A stretch of 64,000 nt of DNA, from contig CM066309.1 of assembly GCA_033807695.1 (NCBI GenBank), forward strand, positions 3,348,001 through 3,412,000, read 5' to 3'. Below, one piece after another: positions 21,466-32,353 of this stretch (position 1 is the first letter of the stretch; each line of letters opens with the position of its first letter). A model generated the notes under the pieces. That model worked only from the letters and a program-made list of their open reading frames with translations, was not told the origin of the DNA and did not search any database. The DNA is from Daedaleopsis sinensis. Its lineage: Eukaryota; Basidiomycota; Agaricomycetes; Polyporales; Polyporaceae. Made by a program: the position numbers and the translations under genes.

Positions 21466-24400
21466 TCATTCAGCCTCCTGGAACGGTGTATCGAAGTTCG
21501 CTCCACCCTCTAGATCATCCTCTATCTGGAGTCGCTCCATGAACGCGTTCATGTCTGCCGCGGCCGCCTCCCTGATCTCTTCAGCGTAGTCACCTTCAGT
21601 CTTCACGGGCGCATTGACGTCCCAAGTCGGCGGGGGTCCGCGCCAGCCGCGGCGCGCGTAGATGTAGTTCATGAAACCCCGCCAGAGAGGGTCGATGGAG
21701 AGTACATCCGGGTCTCCCACGACGATGAGCAGCCCTTTCGCTCGGGTGACGGCCACTGCGGTTAAGACCGTAATGAGCACCTGTCGGAGCAGCACTCCAG
21801 AAGGAAGCAGGCGAGGTGCACGTACCGTTGAAGCGCCGCGGGTTCGACACGAATCCGAGAGTGAACTTTGCGTCGTAGGACAGAAGGTCCCTGCTGCTTC
21901 GGACGGTAGACATGATGATGACGGGACGTTCCTGCGAGCAGCGACACATAGAGTCATGCACTGTGCCGTCGAGGGTCTGTGGCAAGAAGGGACATACCTG
22001 TCCTTGGATGTTCTCCACGCTCGTGACCGTGATGTTTTGCAGACCCTCTGCACGGAGCAACTTGCGGATCTTCAGCACTTGGGCGTGGTACTGGGTAACG
22101 ACTGCGATGTCTTCCGGTTCTGCGAGATTACAACGTCGTCACTGCCTGCCAATACGTGCGTGACGGACCCGGCGGTGACTCACGTATGGGACGAGCTGTG
22201 TCCTTGAGTAGAGCCTTGACGTAAGCCTTCACTTCAGATGCCTCGTCGATGTTGAAATAAGAAGGCGACGACGCCTCGCGCTCGTTCTCTCCCGAGATGG
22301 CGTGAAATACAATTGGGAATCGCGGTGACACCAGCTGAGGCGATCCAATGAAGTAGTTGATCTCGCCGGGAGGACCACAAGCTTCCAGTTCGTTGTCGTA
22401 GAACTTCTCGTTGGGATAGTGTAGAATCACCTCGTGCGAGCGGTAGTTCTTCACCAGCTTGACGAACCTGTCCGCAGACATCGATGACCTGGATACAGTA
22501 CGATGATGAACAAACTCACGATTTCCCTCGGCCCGAGGTGTTGTTGTACAAAGACATTTCGAGTAGGCGTTCTAGATAGCTCTTCCCTAGCCCAAGGTCC
22601 CGGGCAATGCTCGACCGAACGACCGGCCCAAGCTGCTTCGGGTCACCAGCGAGGACGACGATTGTGTCGGTACCTGACATTGGCTTGATTGCCGTCAAGA
22701 CTTCCGGCTCCGAGGCTTGTCCGGCCTCGTCCACGAAGATATAGTCGTAGTGTCCCTGGGGTATGCCGACGTTGTGCGCAAATGAGGCGTTCCCACAAGT
22801 CGTCACAGTCAACTTGAACGTCATGAGCTTATCGCGTGGGTGTAGGCCGTAATGGTCGCCGAGGTGATGAGTGTAGGGAACGAGGATAGCCGGAAGACTG
22901 TTGGGGTCCCTCGACGCAGCGTTACACCTAAACATCTCGTCAGTCGTAAACGTCGTCAGACTGCTCGCAATGAGATCTGCTGCGCTATTGCTCGGAGCGC
23001 AAATCAGGATCTTGGCTGTGGGTCGACGACGGAGTACCTGCTTGGTGGCTTCGACCAGGGTCACCGTTTTGCCGGTCCCGGGCCTGCAAGAAGAGTCAGG
23101 TTTCAACAGGTGTATAAAGAATTAATGATAGCGCACGGTCCGTAGACGACGAAGGGACCGGTGCCTCGTCTAAGGTTAACAATCGATTTTACCGCTTGAT
23201 ACTGGGCCGGATTGGCTGCGATTGCGGGATTGTACAGGTTGCGAGGAAACTCGTTGTCCCCCAGCGCTTGCGCCAGGCCAGCCTGTGTCGGACCCGGGAA
23301 GAGAAGTCTTGTGTGCGCGGGGGTGGGGACAACCAATGCTTGATGTTGCCTTCGAACGGGGACACGATTGAATTGGAAGCACACGTTGAAGGTCTTGCCG
23401 ACAGAACTGAACGACCGATGGAAACTGACCCGAATCTCATTGAGACGGACAGTGTGGACGTAACCTTCGTGAGTTCGTCCAGCTGGAGCATTCGATTCTT
23501 GAACCTTGATAGTGTCACCTTAACATAACATCGTCAATTGTATAACAGGCTCCATGAAGAGATAGACTGACCAACGACGACGCTCGGTCGCTTCTCAGAT
23601 AGCCCCTCAACTGGTAAGCTGGGACGTCGCATCACTACTAATTCTGTGGAAAATCAATGAACGTGCTGGATTCACATACGTGTGTAGATTTCCCTCTTTG
23701 ACGAACTGTGCGTCGGTGAGATCGTACATGTGCAGATCCTCTCTGTAGGGCGACATAAATATTGGGACGATATTAAAACAGACTGATGCACGCACACAGC
23801 GCGCACTTCCTCGATCCAAATCATCGCTCGGAAGGACATGGCATGGTTTGCTTTGGTGAGAGCAGTAGAAGACTGCATGTATCTCCGCTGAACATGCACG
23901 ATTGTCTCCTCAGGGGTTTGAGTCTTTAGCATGCGGTCCAGGTCATCCGGAATCCGAGCACGAGTGAGTTTCTTCACCCATGGAGTGGCAGTCAGTGCTG
24001 GTGGACGGTCACCGTATATGACAGGAGCATTCTTGTGCCACGGAGCTCTGCGCCGTCGAACAAACTGGGTAGAGGGCCGGAGGAGCTCGCGATCAGCGGC
24101 CTCTCCGACCACACACTTCAAGGGGCGTGTTATGACGAAAGTCCGAGGTCCGTCGTTCTGGAACTCCAGCTCTAAGACACCTCCGAACTGCCCACGTGCG
24201 GTGTGACACAGGCGGACGGGAAGGATGGTAGAGTAGGTATGAGCCATGGCTGAGGTGGGAAGAGTGACGGCGAACCTGTAGGAAATGTCGAAGTTATGAC
24301 GCGGATACGAGAACCATAACACGAAGTCTAGATGACTCACGGAGTTGCGTTGTGTCCACCCGCCAACACCTGTGCTCGTACAATCCGAAAGGCCGGCGAA

Positions 24401-25002
24401 GTAGCAGGAGCAGAGATGGAGATATCCAGCTGTTGTCCTACAATCGCATCCTCGAGCCTGACAGTGCCGAAGTCCACGCCCGACTCTGAATGTGATACGG
24501 TTACCCCCGCCTTGTCCTGCGCTCCACGCTCGAAGATGGACCGCAAAAGCGCGTGCTCTTCTCGTCGCTTGTGAGCTTTGCACTGGAGGTGACCTATCCA
24601 GCCCCGCACGGGCAAAGCCTCCTTGCACAGCGCACACTGTTTGTACAGGGATTCAGGAGGAGGAGCTGGTTGAACGTCTTCGGGGTCTAATCCATTGCTC
24701 CGAGAGCGACGTGCGTGCCGCCCTCCGTCAACATGGCTGCGCCAAACCGCAGCGCCGAATACTTGAATGTCGCAGACAGGACAATGCATCCACGTCTTTT
24801 GTGTTCCGTTGGCCGCCGCGGCCGCCTTTGCGCGATGCCCACTCGATCCGAGGTGTGCAGAGTGGGCGGCGGGAAAGAACGAGATTGCTGCACATAGATC
24901 GCAGAATCTGGCGTTATGAGACGAAGCTCGTGGGCAGTTTGGCACTTGACACCCATCGCCGAAGATAGAGTCGGGACAAAGCAAGGAAATGTCCAGGGGC
25001 AT
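21466..25002 (-). CDS. MOV10/SDE3-like RNA helicase with N-terminal zinc fingers, copy 1
   Basis: SF1B (Upf1-like) 5'-3' RNA helicase; relatives SDE3, MOV10 and Neurospora SAD-3 act in RNA silencing. ATG 25002. Residues 9-29 form a CCCH finger (C9, C18, C23, H29). Three C2H2-type units follow: FCDLC..H..H, HCPVC..H..H and QCALC..H..H. The conserved pre-core segment has SGVDFGTV and WVKKLTRARIPDDL. The core has [10 protein letters not shown] (Walker A, split by an intron near 23085-23144), [21 protein letters not shown] (Walker B), [52 protein letters not shown] and AVTRAKGLLIVVGDP. Motif V reads ENIQGQE where EEFQGQE is usual. The acidic tail ends DTPFQEAE. A second copy lies directly upstream in the same orientation (25615-29059). 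Confidence 0.9.
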
Positions 25003-25614
25003 TGTGGTGGAGGTGGGCGTTGGAAGTTGAACGTTGAGCTTTGAGCTTGAGAAGTTTCAGACAAGCCGCGGGTGAAAGCGCGCAAACCTACCGCAGCACA
25101 CCTGAATGCCGCCGCCGTGCTTCCGAAAACCGCGTAAGCAACAGCCGAACCATGCTTCTTATGCCAGCAAACTCAATTGGCGGACAACCGTGTACTCCTA
25201 AAACTGAAATGGGTAGTGTCACAACTAAACAATATCACAACCTCAGAGGAAAGTAAACCGACTAGCAGGCGGGTTGCCCTACAGTTGTTGTAGATATTCG
25301 GCAGCTCCGAGACAGGTGGCAACCATGCACAGCGTAGACAACATCGCTGCGTGAATTCAAGCTCGTGAGTGTGCCTACGGAGTCGAAACACGAGGAACAC
25401 ACACCTTGTGGTACGTTGACATCGAACTAGCCGAACACGAGCTCCGTCTCCGCGCTGTCCTGCTACGTAGGTTTGAAGTCATAGGGGACTCACTGACAAA
25501 TGCAATCCGGTATACGTCGTGGCAGCACTCTGTGGTTAAGAAAAGCGTCATTGCGTGATATGTGAGAGCTCGTGAGATAGATTCGTAGATGTACAGAAAT
25601 AAGATATGCAAAGT
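25003..25614. other. Spacer between tandem helicase genes
   Basis: About 610 bp between the stop of helicase copy 2 and the start of copy 1. It holds no recognised gene. It should contain the copy 1 promoter and the copy 2 polyadenylation region. Confidence 0.5.
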
Positions 25615-28600
25615 CTACCAGTCAGTATTATCGTTATTCGTCCAGAAGTCCGCGTCGTGATCGGCATTTGAGAAGTCGCGTTCAACGTTTGCTTCAGCCT
25701 CGAGGTCCTGCTCTGGAGGGAGTCGCTCGATGACGGTGTTCATCTCCGCAGCCATGGCGTCGCGGAACTCGTCCGCGTAGTCCGCATCCGAGAGAACGGG
25801 TGCATTGACGTCCCACGTCGGTTCGTCGCCCCGCCAGCCCTTCTGCAGATACACGTAATTCATAAACGCACGCCACAGCGGGTCGATGTTGAGGATAGCG
25901 GCATCGCCGACCACGATGAGAAGGGCCTGCGCACGAGTCATCGCCACTGCATAGAACGGAGTGGTGGAGTTAGTGAGCATGGCGAACGCGTGTGCGGGAT
26001 AGTGACAAGTGGCGGCTTACCGTTGAAGCGGCGTGGGTTCGATAGAAAGCCGAGCGAGAACTTGCTATCGTACGCAAGCAGGTCGGCGCTGCTCCGGACG
26101 GTGGAGACGATGATGACCCGTCGTTCCTGTTGGTGATACATGACACGCGACGCGGGACGTTCGATTTTCAGCATTTCTCGGTACGGGAGGAAGACATCGA
26201 CGCACCTGCCCCTGGAACTCCTCGACGCTCCCGACTTTCACTTCGGCGAGGTTGCTTTTGAGCAACAGCCCACGAATCTTGCGGACCTGCGCGTGGTACG
26301 GCGTGATGACTCCGATGTCCCGTGCCTCTGTGGGTCAAATATCAGAGCCGTCGTCGTCGCCTAGGATACTGCGGTACGCACGGACGGAAAAGCATCGATC
26401 GCGTAGCAGAGCGGCAATGTACGTCTTGACCTGGATCGCCTCGTCCACGTTGAAGTACGAGGGAGACGACGCCTCACGCTCGTTCTTGCCCGACATCGCA
26501 TGAAAAACCAAGGGGAAGCGTGGCGAGGGGAGCTGAGGCGAATCGAGGAACGCGTTGATGATGTCGGGAGATCCGCAGACCTCGAGCTCCCCGTCGTAGA
26601 ACTTCTCGTTCGGATAGCACAAGATCGCGTCGTGCGAACGATAGTTCTTCGTCAACTTCTTGAACCTGGCAGGACCACAAAAGAGTAAATAATCCGAACG
26701 CATGAAATCGTAGTGTCGCGCGATGTCGACTCACGCAATTCCCTGGCTATGTGGACTGCTGTAGATCGGGAGTTCCATCAGTCGTTCCAAATAGCTTTTC
26801 TCCAGCCCGAACTCGCGTGCGATACTCGACCGCACCACAGGCCCCAGCTGCTTAGGGTCGCCAGAGAGGACGATGCGGGTATTGTCGAGAGCAAGGGGCT
26901 TGATGGCGACCATCACTTCAGGCTCGGACGCCTGCCCCACCTCGTCGACAAAGATGTAGCCGAAGTGGCCCTCGGGAATGCCGATGTTGTACGCGAATGA
27001 CGCGTTGTTGCACGTGGTCACGATCACCTTGAACCTAGTCAGGGTGTCCAGCGGAGGAAGCGCGTAGTTGTTACCCTGGCGGAACGTGTAGGGGGCGAGC
27101 TGCGGCGGCACTGAGGATGGGTTGCGGAACGCCGCGTTGCATCTGAACAGTTCATCGGTGGAGAGAATGCCCAGGCGTATCGCCAATATATCCGCAGCAC
27201 TGTTGCTAGGTGCGCACACCAAGACCTTCGCTGTCGGGTACTTATGAAGGATTTGCAGTATTGCCTCCACGATTGTGACCGTCTTGCCAGTTCCAGGACT
27301 GATACACGAGTTGGTCAATCACCGCAAATCATTTTGTGTATGGCAGACTCACGGGCCGAACACTATGTAGGGCGCTGTCCCCGGTCTGAGATGCAGTATC
27401 GCCTTGATGGCTGCGAGCTGCGGGGCATTTTGACCGATCATGCTGTTGAAGAGCGCAATAGCACCTTCAGATACGGCAAACGGGCGATCCAGTCCTTCAA
27501 AACCAGGGACAGGGAAGAGTAAGCGCTGTGGTGAAGGGATTGAGGCGACGAGTGCCTGGTGCATTCGGCGCAAGGAGGTCCGGTTCAGCTGGAAACGAAC
27601 ATTGAAACGACCATTACCATCGAATGATGGATGGAAGTCAATGGAAATCTGTTGTTGACCTATGTCGTGAACCACACCGTTGAATGTTGCCCCTCCACCC
27701 CCATTCTGAGCCATGATCGTATCGCCTACAAGATGTCTGTGAGTGGAGCGGAGTGGATGGGGCGGGATAGCTCACCTATGGCAACACTGGGCCTCTTCTC
27801 TGCCAGACCGTGTACATGTAGCCTATTCGAGATATCAGTGCGACTCAGACATCATACGAGAACTATTCAAGGACATACGTATACGTAAAGAGTCGACCTT
27901 GCTTGCCAAATTCGATGTCAATCATGTCATATATGCTAAGGTCGTTCCTGCGATAGATTTTTAACATTGCAGTGCGGCACGAGACATGGAAGAACGACAT
28001 ACCTCTCACGATACTCCTCGATATAGAGCAAGTTCTGGAAGAACAAAGCATAGTTTGCTTGAGATAGACCGTCAGGAAAATACTCTTCTCGTAACCGTGT
28101 CAGGACCTCATGCGGGGACCGGATGTCGAGTAAAGAGACGAGAGGAGGAGGGATTGTGAACGGGAGAAGCTCTCTTGCCCATTTCATGGTATTGATCCCT
28201 CGAGGAGGTTTTCCAGCCAGAGTAGGGCCATCCTCATTCCATTGTGCCCGCCTCCCCCGAGCGTACGGGGCAACAGGCTTCAACAACTCACGCTCTTCGG
28301 CGTCGCTGACGACGACGAGCATCCTTCGTGCGATCACAAAAGGCTCTTGACCCTCCTCGTGGAAGGTGAACTCCAAACGGGCTTCGTATCTGCCGTGAAG
28401 GACATGGAGGAATCGTATCGTAAACCGCGACAGTTGTCCTGGGACGAGTTTCAGCGAAGGACTACTCGCTGTTACGGCGAACCTGCGGAAAGCGATCAGC
28501 AAAACTCCGTGACACTGAATGATTCAAGCGGTACTTACAATGAAGCGTGGTTCGATATCCGTGCCCGGACTTCAATTTTGGCGATGGTGGTCTCTTGAGG

Positions 28601-29059
28601 CGATTGGGTGGAAACAGTTAGTTCCGCAACCCTACCCTCGCTGGCTTGAGCGAGGCTGAGCACGCCGAAGTCCACTCCGGTCTCCGCATGCGATACAGAG
28701 ACCCCGTGCTTGTCCACTTCCGATCGCTCGTAGGCAGCGCGTAGAGTCGCAAGTTGCTGATGTTTTTCGTGCCCCTCCGTGGCGAGGTGAGATGTCCAAC
28801 TGCTTTCTGGTAGTGTGAGGGAACACACTACGCATCGTCTGGAATGGCCGTTCACCGGCCTGGTCGAGGTAGCGGCCTCGCGCAGACGAGCCACATGCTG
28901 ACGTCCTCGTATATGCGAGTCGAAGATGCTTGCGGGTGAACAGATGACGACGCATAGCTCGCATATGCGAACGTCGTGTTGGTGCTTGCACGATTTGTCA
29001 TCGCAACCACCCCCGTAGAGGGTGCTTGGACAAAATTCGGGGGCGGTGACCTTGGCCAT
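25615..29059 (-). CDS. MOV10/SDE3-like RNA helicase with N-terminal zinc fingers, copy 2
   Basis: Tandem paralogue of the 21466-25002 gene, same strand. ATG 29059. The CCCH finger (C10, C19, C24, H28) is followed by two C2H2-type units (ICELC..H..H and RCVVC..H..H), one fewer than copy 1. The same middle region has [12 protein letters not shown]. Helicase motifs: [10 protein letters not shown] with an intron at the same place as in copy 1, [23 protein letters not shown] (Walker B with Val where copy 1 has Ala), [61 protein letters not shown] and [14 protein letters not shown]. The shared end [12 protein letters not shown]...PTWDVNAP runs into a diverged acidic tail, [11 protein letters not shown], stop 25615. 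Shared intron positions show it arose by gene duplication, not retrocopy. Likely roles by family: RNA silencing or RNA turnover with Argonaute partners; none are in this window. Confidence 0.9.
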
Positions 29060-30139
29060 GTTGGGGAGAGCAAATGGACTAAAGCTTGCGAAGGGTAGAG
29101 CATGAATCCGTTCACCTTAAGTATATGCGCGTGTCCGACTACGCTCTACCGCAGCACCTTTTAATTCAAGTTCTCCCCCTGCAGCAGCGCGCTCTGATAG
29201 GTTAAGTGTGATGTTGTCCATCTGGAGTTGTGTCTGCAGCATGCGATGAAGTAGGCGTAGTCATAAGACCAGCAAGGACTAGCATTACGCGTGATGGTGG
29301 TAAGGATGAGTGTTAGAGCTGTAAGTACTTGTAGTCCACGAGGTTAGCGCTTAGCGCTTAGCAGTAGACTAGACGTCTGCATAATCCTTGGGCGCCCAGT
29401 AAGTGTCGGCGCAACTAGTACATATGTAGAGCTGCGCCGAATTCCACCCACCGCGACCATAGGGAGACCAGGTCAGGATATCACGCGAAAAATCGATCGA
29501 AGTTCATTGATCCAGATATGACTATGTCATGCATGCAGAAATTCTGGACGATTGGAAGCATACACGTCCGACCCTGCCACGGCAGTAGTAGTAAGTAGTA
29601 GTAGTAGGCAACTTGAATAGCACTAGTCGGACTCGGGGAGCTTCTTTGTTTCTGATTGTAGCTGGAGTCGCACAGACCCTTCCTCCATGCATCATGCATC
29701 ATGAGCGGAAGGGGCCACATATCATGATGTCGTCTCTCAGGATATGTCAGGATTCGAGTAAGTGCCTGCTTGTTCTCGCACAGGATTGTGGAAGTACACG
29801 TAGAATGTAAGCATTCCACCGGGGCCCGACGACACCTCCCTTGCAAGACTCGAACCGCCGCGCGCGCTGACTACAGCAGCGAGAATCCTGTCACACGATG
29901 AATAGAGTTGATCAGCTTTGCGCTGGGTTTGGACACGTACTAACAGATATGAAGCCCAGCAATGAGCACAGGCTACCGGGTCCCTCAAGGTCCGATAAAT
30001 ATTAATATTTACGAGGCTGACATTCATCCTTCCACCAGGGTTCGCACTAAGAGACATACACCTGACGAACTGCCCTCCTGCAAGACCTCGGTATCAGCGA
30101 ACCCGGATCCACACGATGAAAGAGGCAATAGACTCACGG
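29060..30139. other. Intergenic, no recognised gene
   Basis: About 1.1 kb containing the helicase copy 2 promoter and the 3' flank of the membrane protein at 30140. A short AGT/AGTAGTAG run lies near 29584-29610. I see no gene; one spot near 29845-29880 looked faintly tRNA-like but does not fold. Confidence 0.5.
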
Positions 30140-31369
30140 TCATGGGCTCTCGCCACCATGATACATTCGCGAGGTTGCAGACGACGGCACCGGCGAAGCT
30201 GGGGGCCCGTCCTCAGAGCCGGTGCTCGAGTAGCGTTGATGGTGGGACTCGTAGAACGAGCTGAATGCCAGCGTGTCCGCGAGAGCGTCTATAGACAGGC
30301 CCGACTCGCGCGTCTGGGGCCGCGTCGCGGCCACTTGCGGCGCGGGCACGGTCGCAGCGCGGACAACGTTCGTGTCCACCTGGAGCTTCGGGAAGCGCGG
30401 GACGGACTTGTGCCGCCGCGGCGCCTGCAGGTGGGGGTTCACAACGAAGGTCGGGTGCCGTCGAGGGACGGGGTCGGGAGAGGGAGTCCGCGGAGGGGGC
30501 GAGTACGACTTGGGCAAGAGGCCCGGACCGAGCTCGACGTGGCTCCGGATCAGAGCACGCTCCTCGTCCGCTATGTCGTTCGCGGCAGGAGGGGCGGAGG
30601 GTAGGGGAGCCCATTTTCCATGCAGCTTCGTCTCCGCAGTAGGTGGTTGGACGCCACGCTTATATCTGCGCATCCTCCAGCGGCGCATGAGGCTGTACAT
30701 GGCGATGCTAAGAGTGGCGAATCCGAATGCACCACCCAGGATGCTGCCGACCACGCTTGCCTCTACATTGATGGAGGCGGATCCCGATATGCTTGAAGAT
30801 GGATAGACCGCAACGTCAGGCTGATAAGTCACAGGTAAAGATTGAGTAAGGAGCGTCGAGGGGATGATGGGAATTGTGGTCGAGCTCGACTGGGTGGTGT
30901 TGGTAGAGACAGTTGAATTGGGCGATGAGGTGACTAGGGGTCTGTGAACCGGAGTCGCTGGAGCTGCAGGTGAGCTGCTAGTCCATGCGGTTTGCGTAGA
31001 GGAACTGGTCACAACGGTTCCATTCACAGCAACTACACAGGATGTGTCTGTCCCAGTAGTGACGAAGAATGGCTGCGACAGGGCCCCTAGGTTGGTCCCA
31101 ACAGCAGAGAGCATATAGGGACCGCCTGAGATGTCGACGGAGGACCAGTTCAAGGATTGTGCTGTGGTGGAAATATTTGGTACGATGATTGACGCGAAAT
31201 GATCCTGCGTTGAGGGGTATTGGGGTTCTTCAAGAATGGACGCAACGATGAGCATCACAAAGTCCTCGGGGCCGGTGTACGTCCAATTTATGGTCGCCGG
31301 AGCGCAAGTTGTCGGGCCATCGAAGGGAGCGAACGTAAAGCTTCGTTGAGGTGACGATCCTTCCACCAT
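30140..31369 (-). CDS. Single-pass Ser/Thr-rich membrane protein, paralogue 1
   Basis: ATG 31369, 409 residues, no intron in the main exon. An ectodomain of about 100 residues starts SFTFAPFDGPTTCAPATINW and ends FFVTTGTDTSC; two Cys (C22, C111) are conserved in all four paralogues here. A Ser/Thr-rich stalk follows, then one membrane segment at about 206-227 (SVVGSILGGAFGFATLSIAM) and a basic stop-transfer RRWRMRRYKRG. The proline-rich cytoplasmic tail ends with SPVPSSATSRMY at residues 392-403. No cleavable signal peptide is visible. A possible extra 5' exon near 31466-31488 would not add one. The layout recalls stress sensors of the Wsc/Mid2 type, but the ectodomain is different. I know no function for the family. 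Paralogues are at 35173, 45746 and 51117. Confidence 0.8.
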   Translation of the reverse strand: MVEGSSPQRSFTFAPFDGPTTCAPATINWTYTGPEDFVMLIVASILEEPQYPSTQDHFASIIVPNISTTAQSLNWSSVDISGGPYMLSAVGTNLGALSQPFFVTTGTDTSCVVAVNGTVVTSSSTQTAWTSSSPAAPATPVHRPLVTSSPNSTVSTNTTQSSSTTIPIIPSTLLTQSLPVTYQPDVAVYPSSSISGSASINVEASVVGSILGGAFGFATLSIAMYSLMRRWRMRRYKRGVQPPTAETKLHGKWAPLPSAPPAANDIADEERALIRSHVELGPGLLPKSYSPPPRTPSPDPVPRRHPTFVVNPHLQAPRRHKSVPRFPKLQVDTNVVRAATVPAPQVAATRPQTRESGLSIDALADTLAFSSFYESHHQRYSSTGSEDGPPASPVPSSATSRMYHGGESP

Positions 31370-32353
31370 GGTCGAGCGAAGTGTTAATCTGCAACCTATC
31401 ACTCTGCGCTACGGAGAATAGCGTTAGCTTTGTGCTTGATCACAGATCACATAGACTTACTGGCTATTACGGATGATGGACATGTTATAGGCTTAGGGCT
31501 GGGGGATGGTTGACCGTCTAGGGCCCCTTTAATAACTTTTAGTAGTATCGCATAGCTTCCGTCCCACGGACTCGGAGTACTGGAAGCCATGTCAACCTCA
31601 CTGGCTACCCACATACAACCTGTCAGTTCATCCTGCGTGGATCATCCCGGCTATGACTAGAATATCAAGACCTATGTGAACATAGGCACCTAGCACGGAG
31701 GTAAGCACTGAAGCTTCAAGGCGAAGCGCTTGACCACGGTACCTGCCAGATTTGAGAACGCGTACACCTTGCGTGAGGTACAAGTCGCCTTAGCTGTAGC
31801 TGATACCTCCTCGACTGCATCAGACTCCCCTTGAAGTCGTCGTCGAGATTCCCAAGCTCGTATGGAGTGAAATAAGCGTGTTGCGGCCACCTTGGAGGAG
31901 GGTCAGATTTCATAGGAGGATTGCTTTAGATTCGAAGCAGAGTCAATTCATCAGACTTGCATCAGACCGAGAAGATGATCTTGGGTATTGGATGAACGCC
32001 TTCAACCAACAATCTCCCTTCTCGATCGACCACAATTGCGGTGGACATGGCTGTGGTTGCACCTCATGGATTATCCAACTTCCAAGCTTCAAGCTGGCTG
32101 AAGCGTAGAACATGCCTGGAAGCTTCTTGAAAACGCTGATTGTAGAAATACCATCAGCACTGCAAACATCAGGGCACGTACCGCTTTGTTCATTAGAAAT
32201 TCGCAAATAAATGGATGGTGGTTGCGGTGAGAGAACGTGAAGCGCCCACGTCCTTCGGCATGGCCACGCTTCCCGACGCCCGTCATCCTTCGTCGTCGTT
32301 CTCAACCTCGCCCACAACGTTTCATACAGTGAGCTCAGCTTTCAGGTCAGCCG
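31370..32353. other. Intergenic, divergent promoter region
   Basis: Region between the minus-strand membrane protein and the plus-strand multi-pass protein. Short open frames only. No repeat or RNA gene recognised. Confidence 0.45.

Noticed and set aside
29840..29900. tRNA-like GGCGGTTCGAGTCTTGC on the minus strand
   Set aside because: No matching acceptor or anticodon stems.
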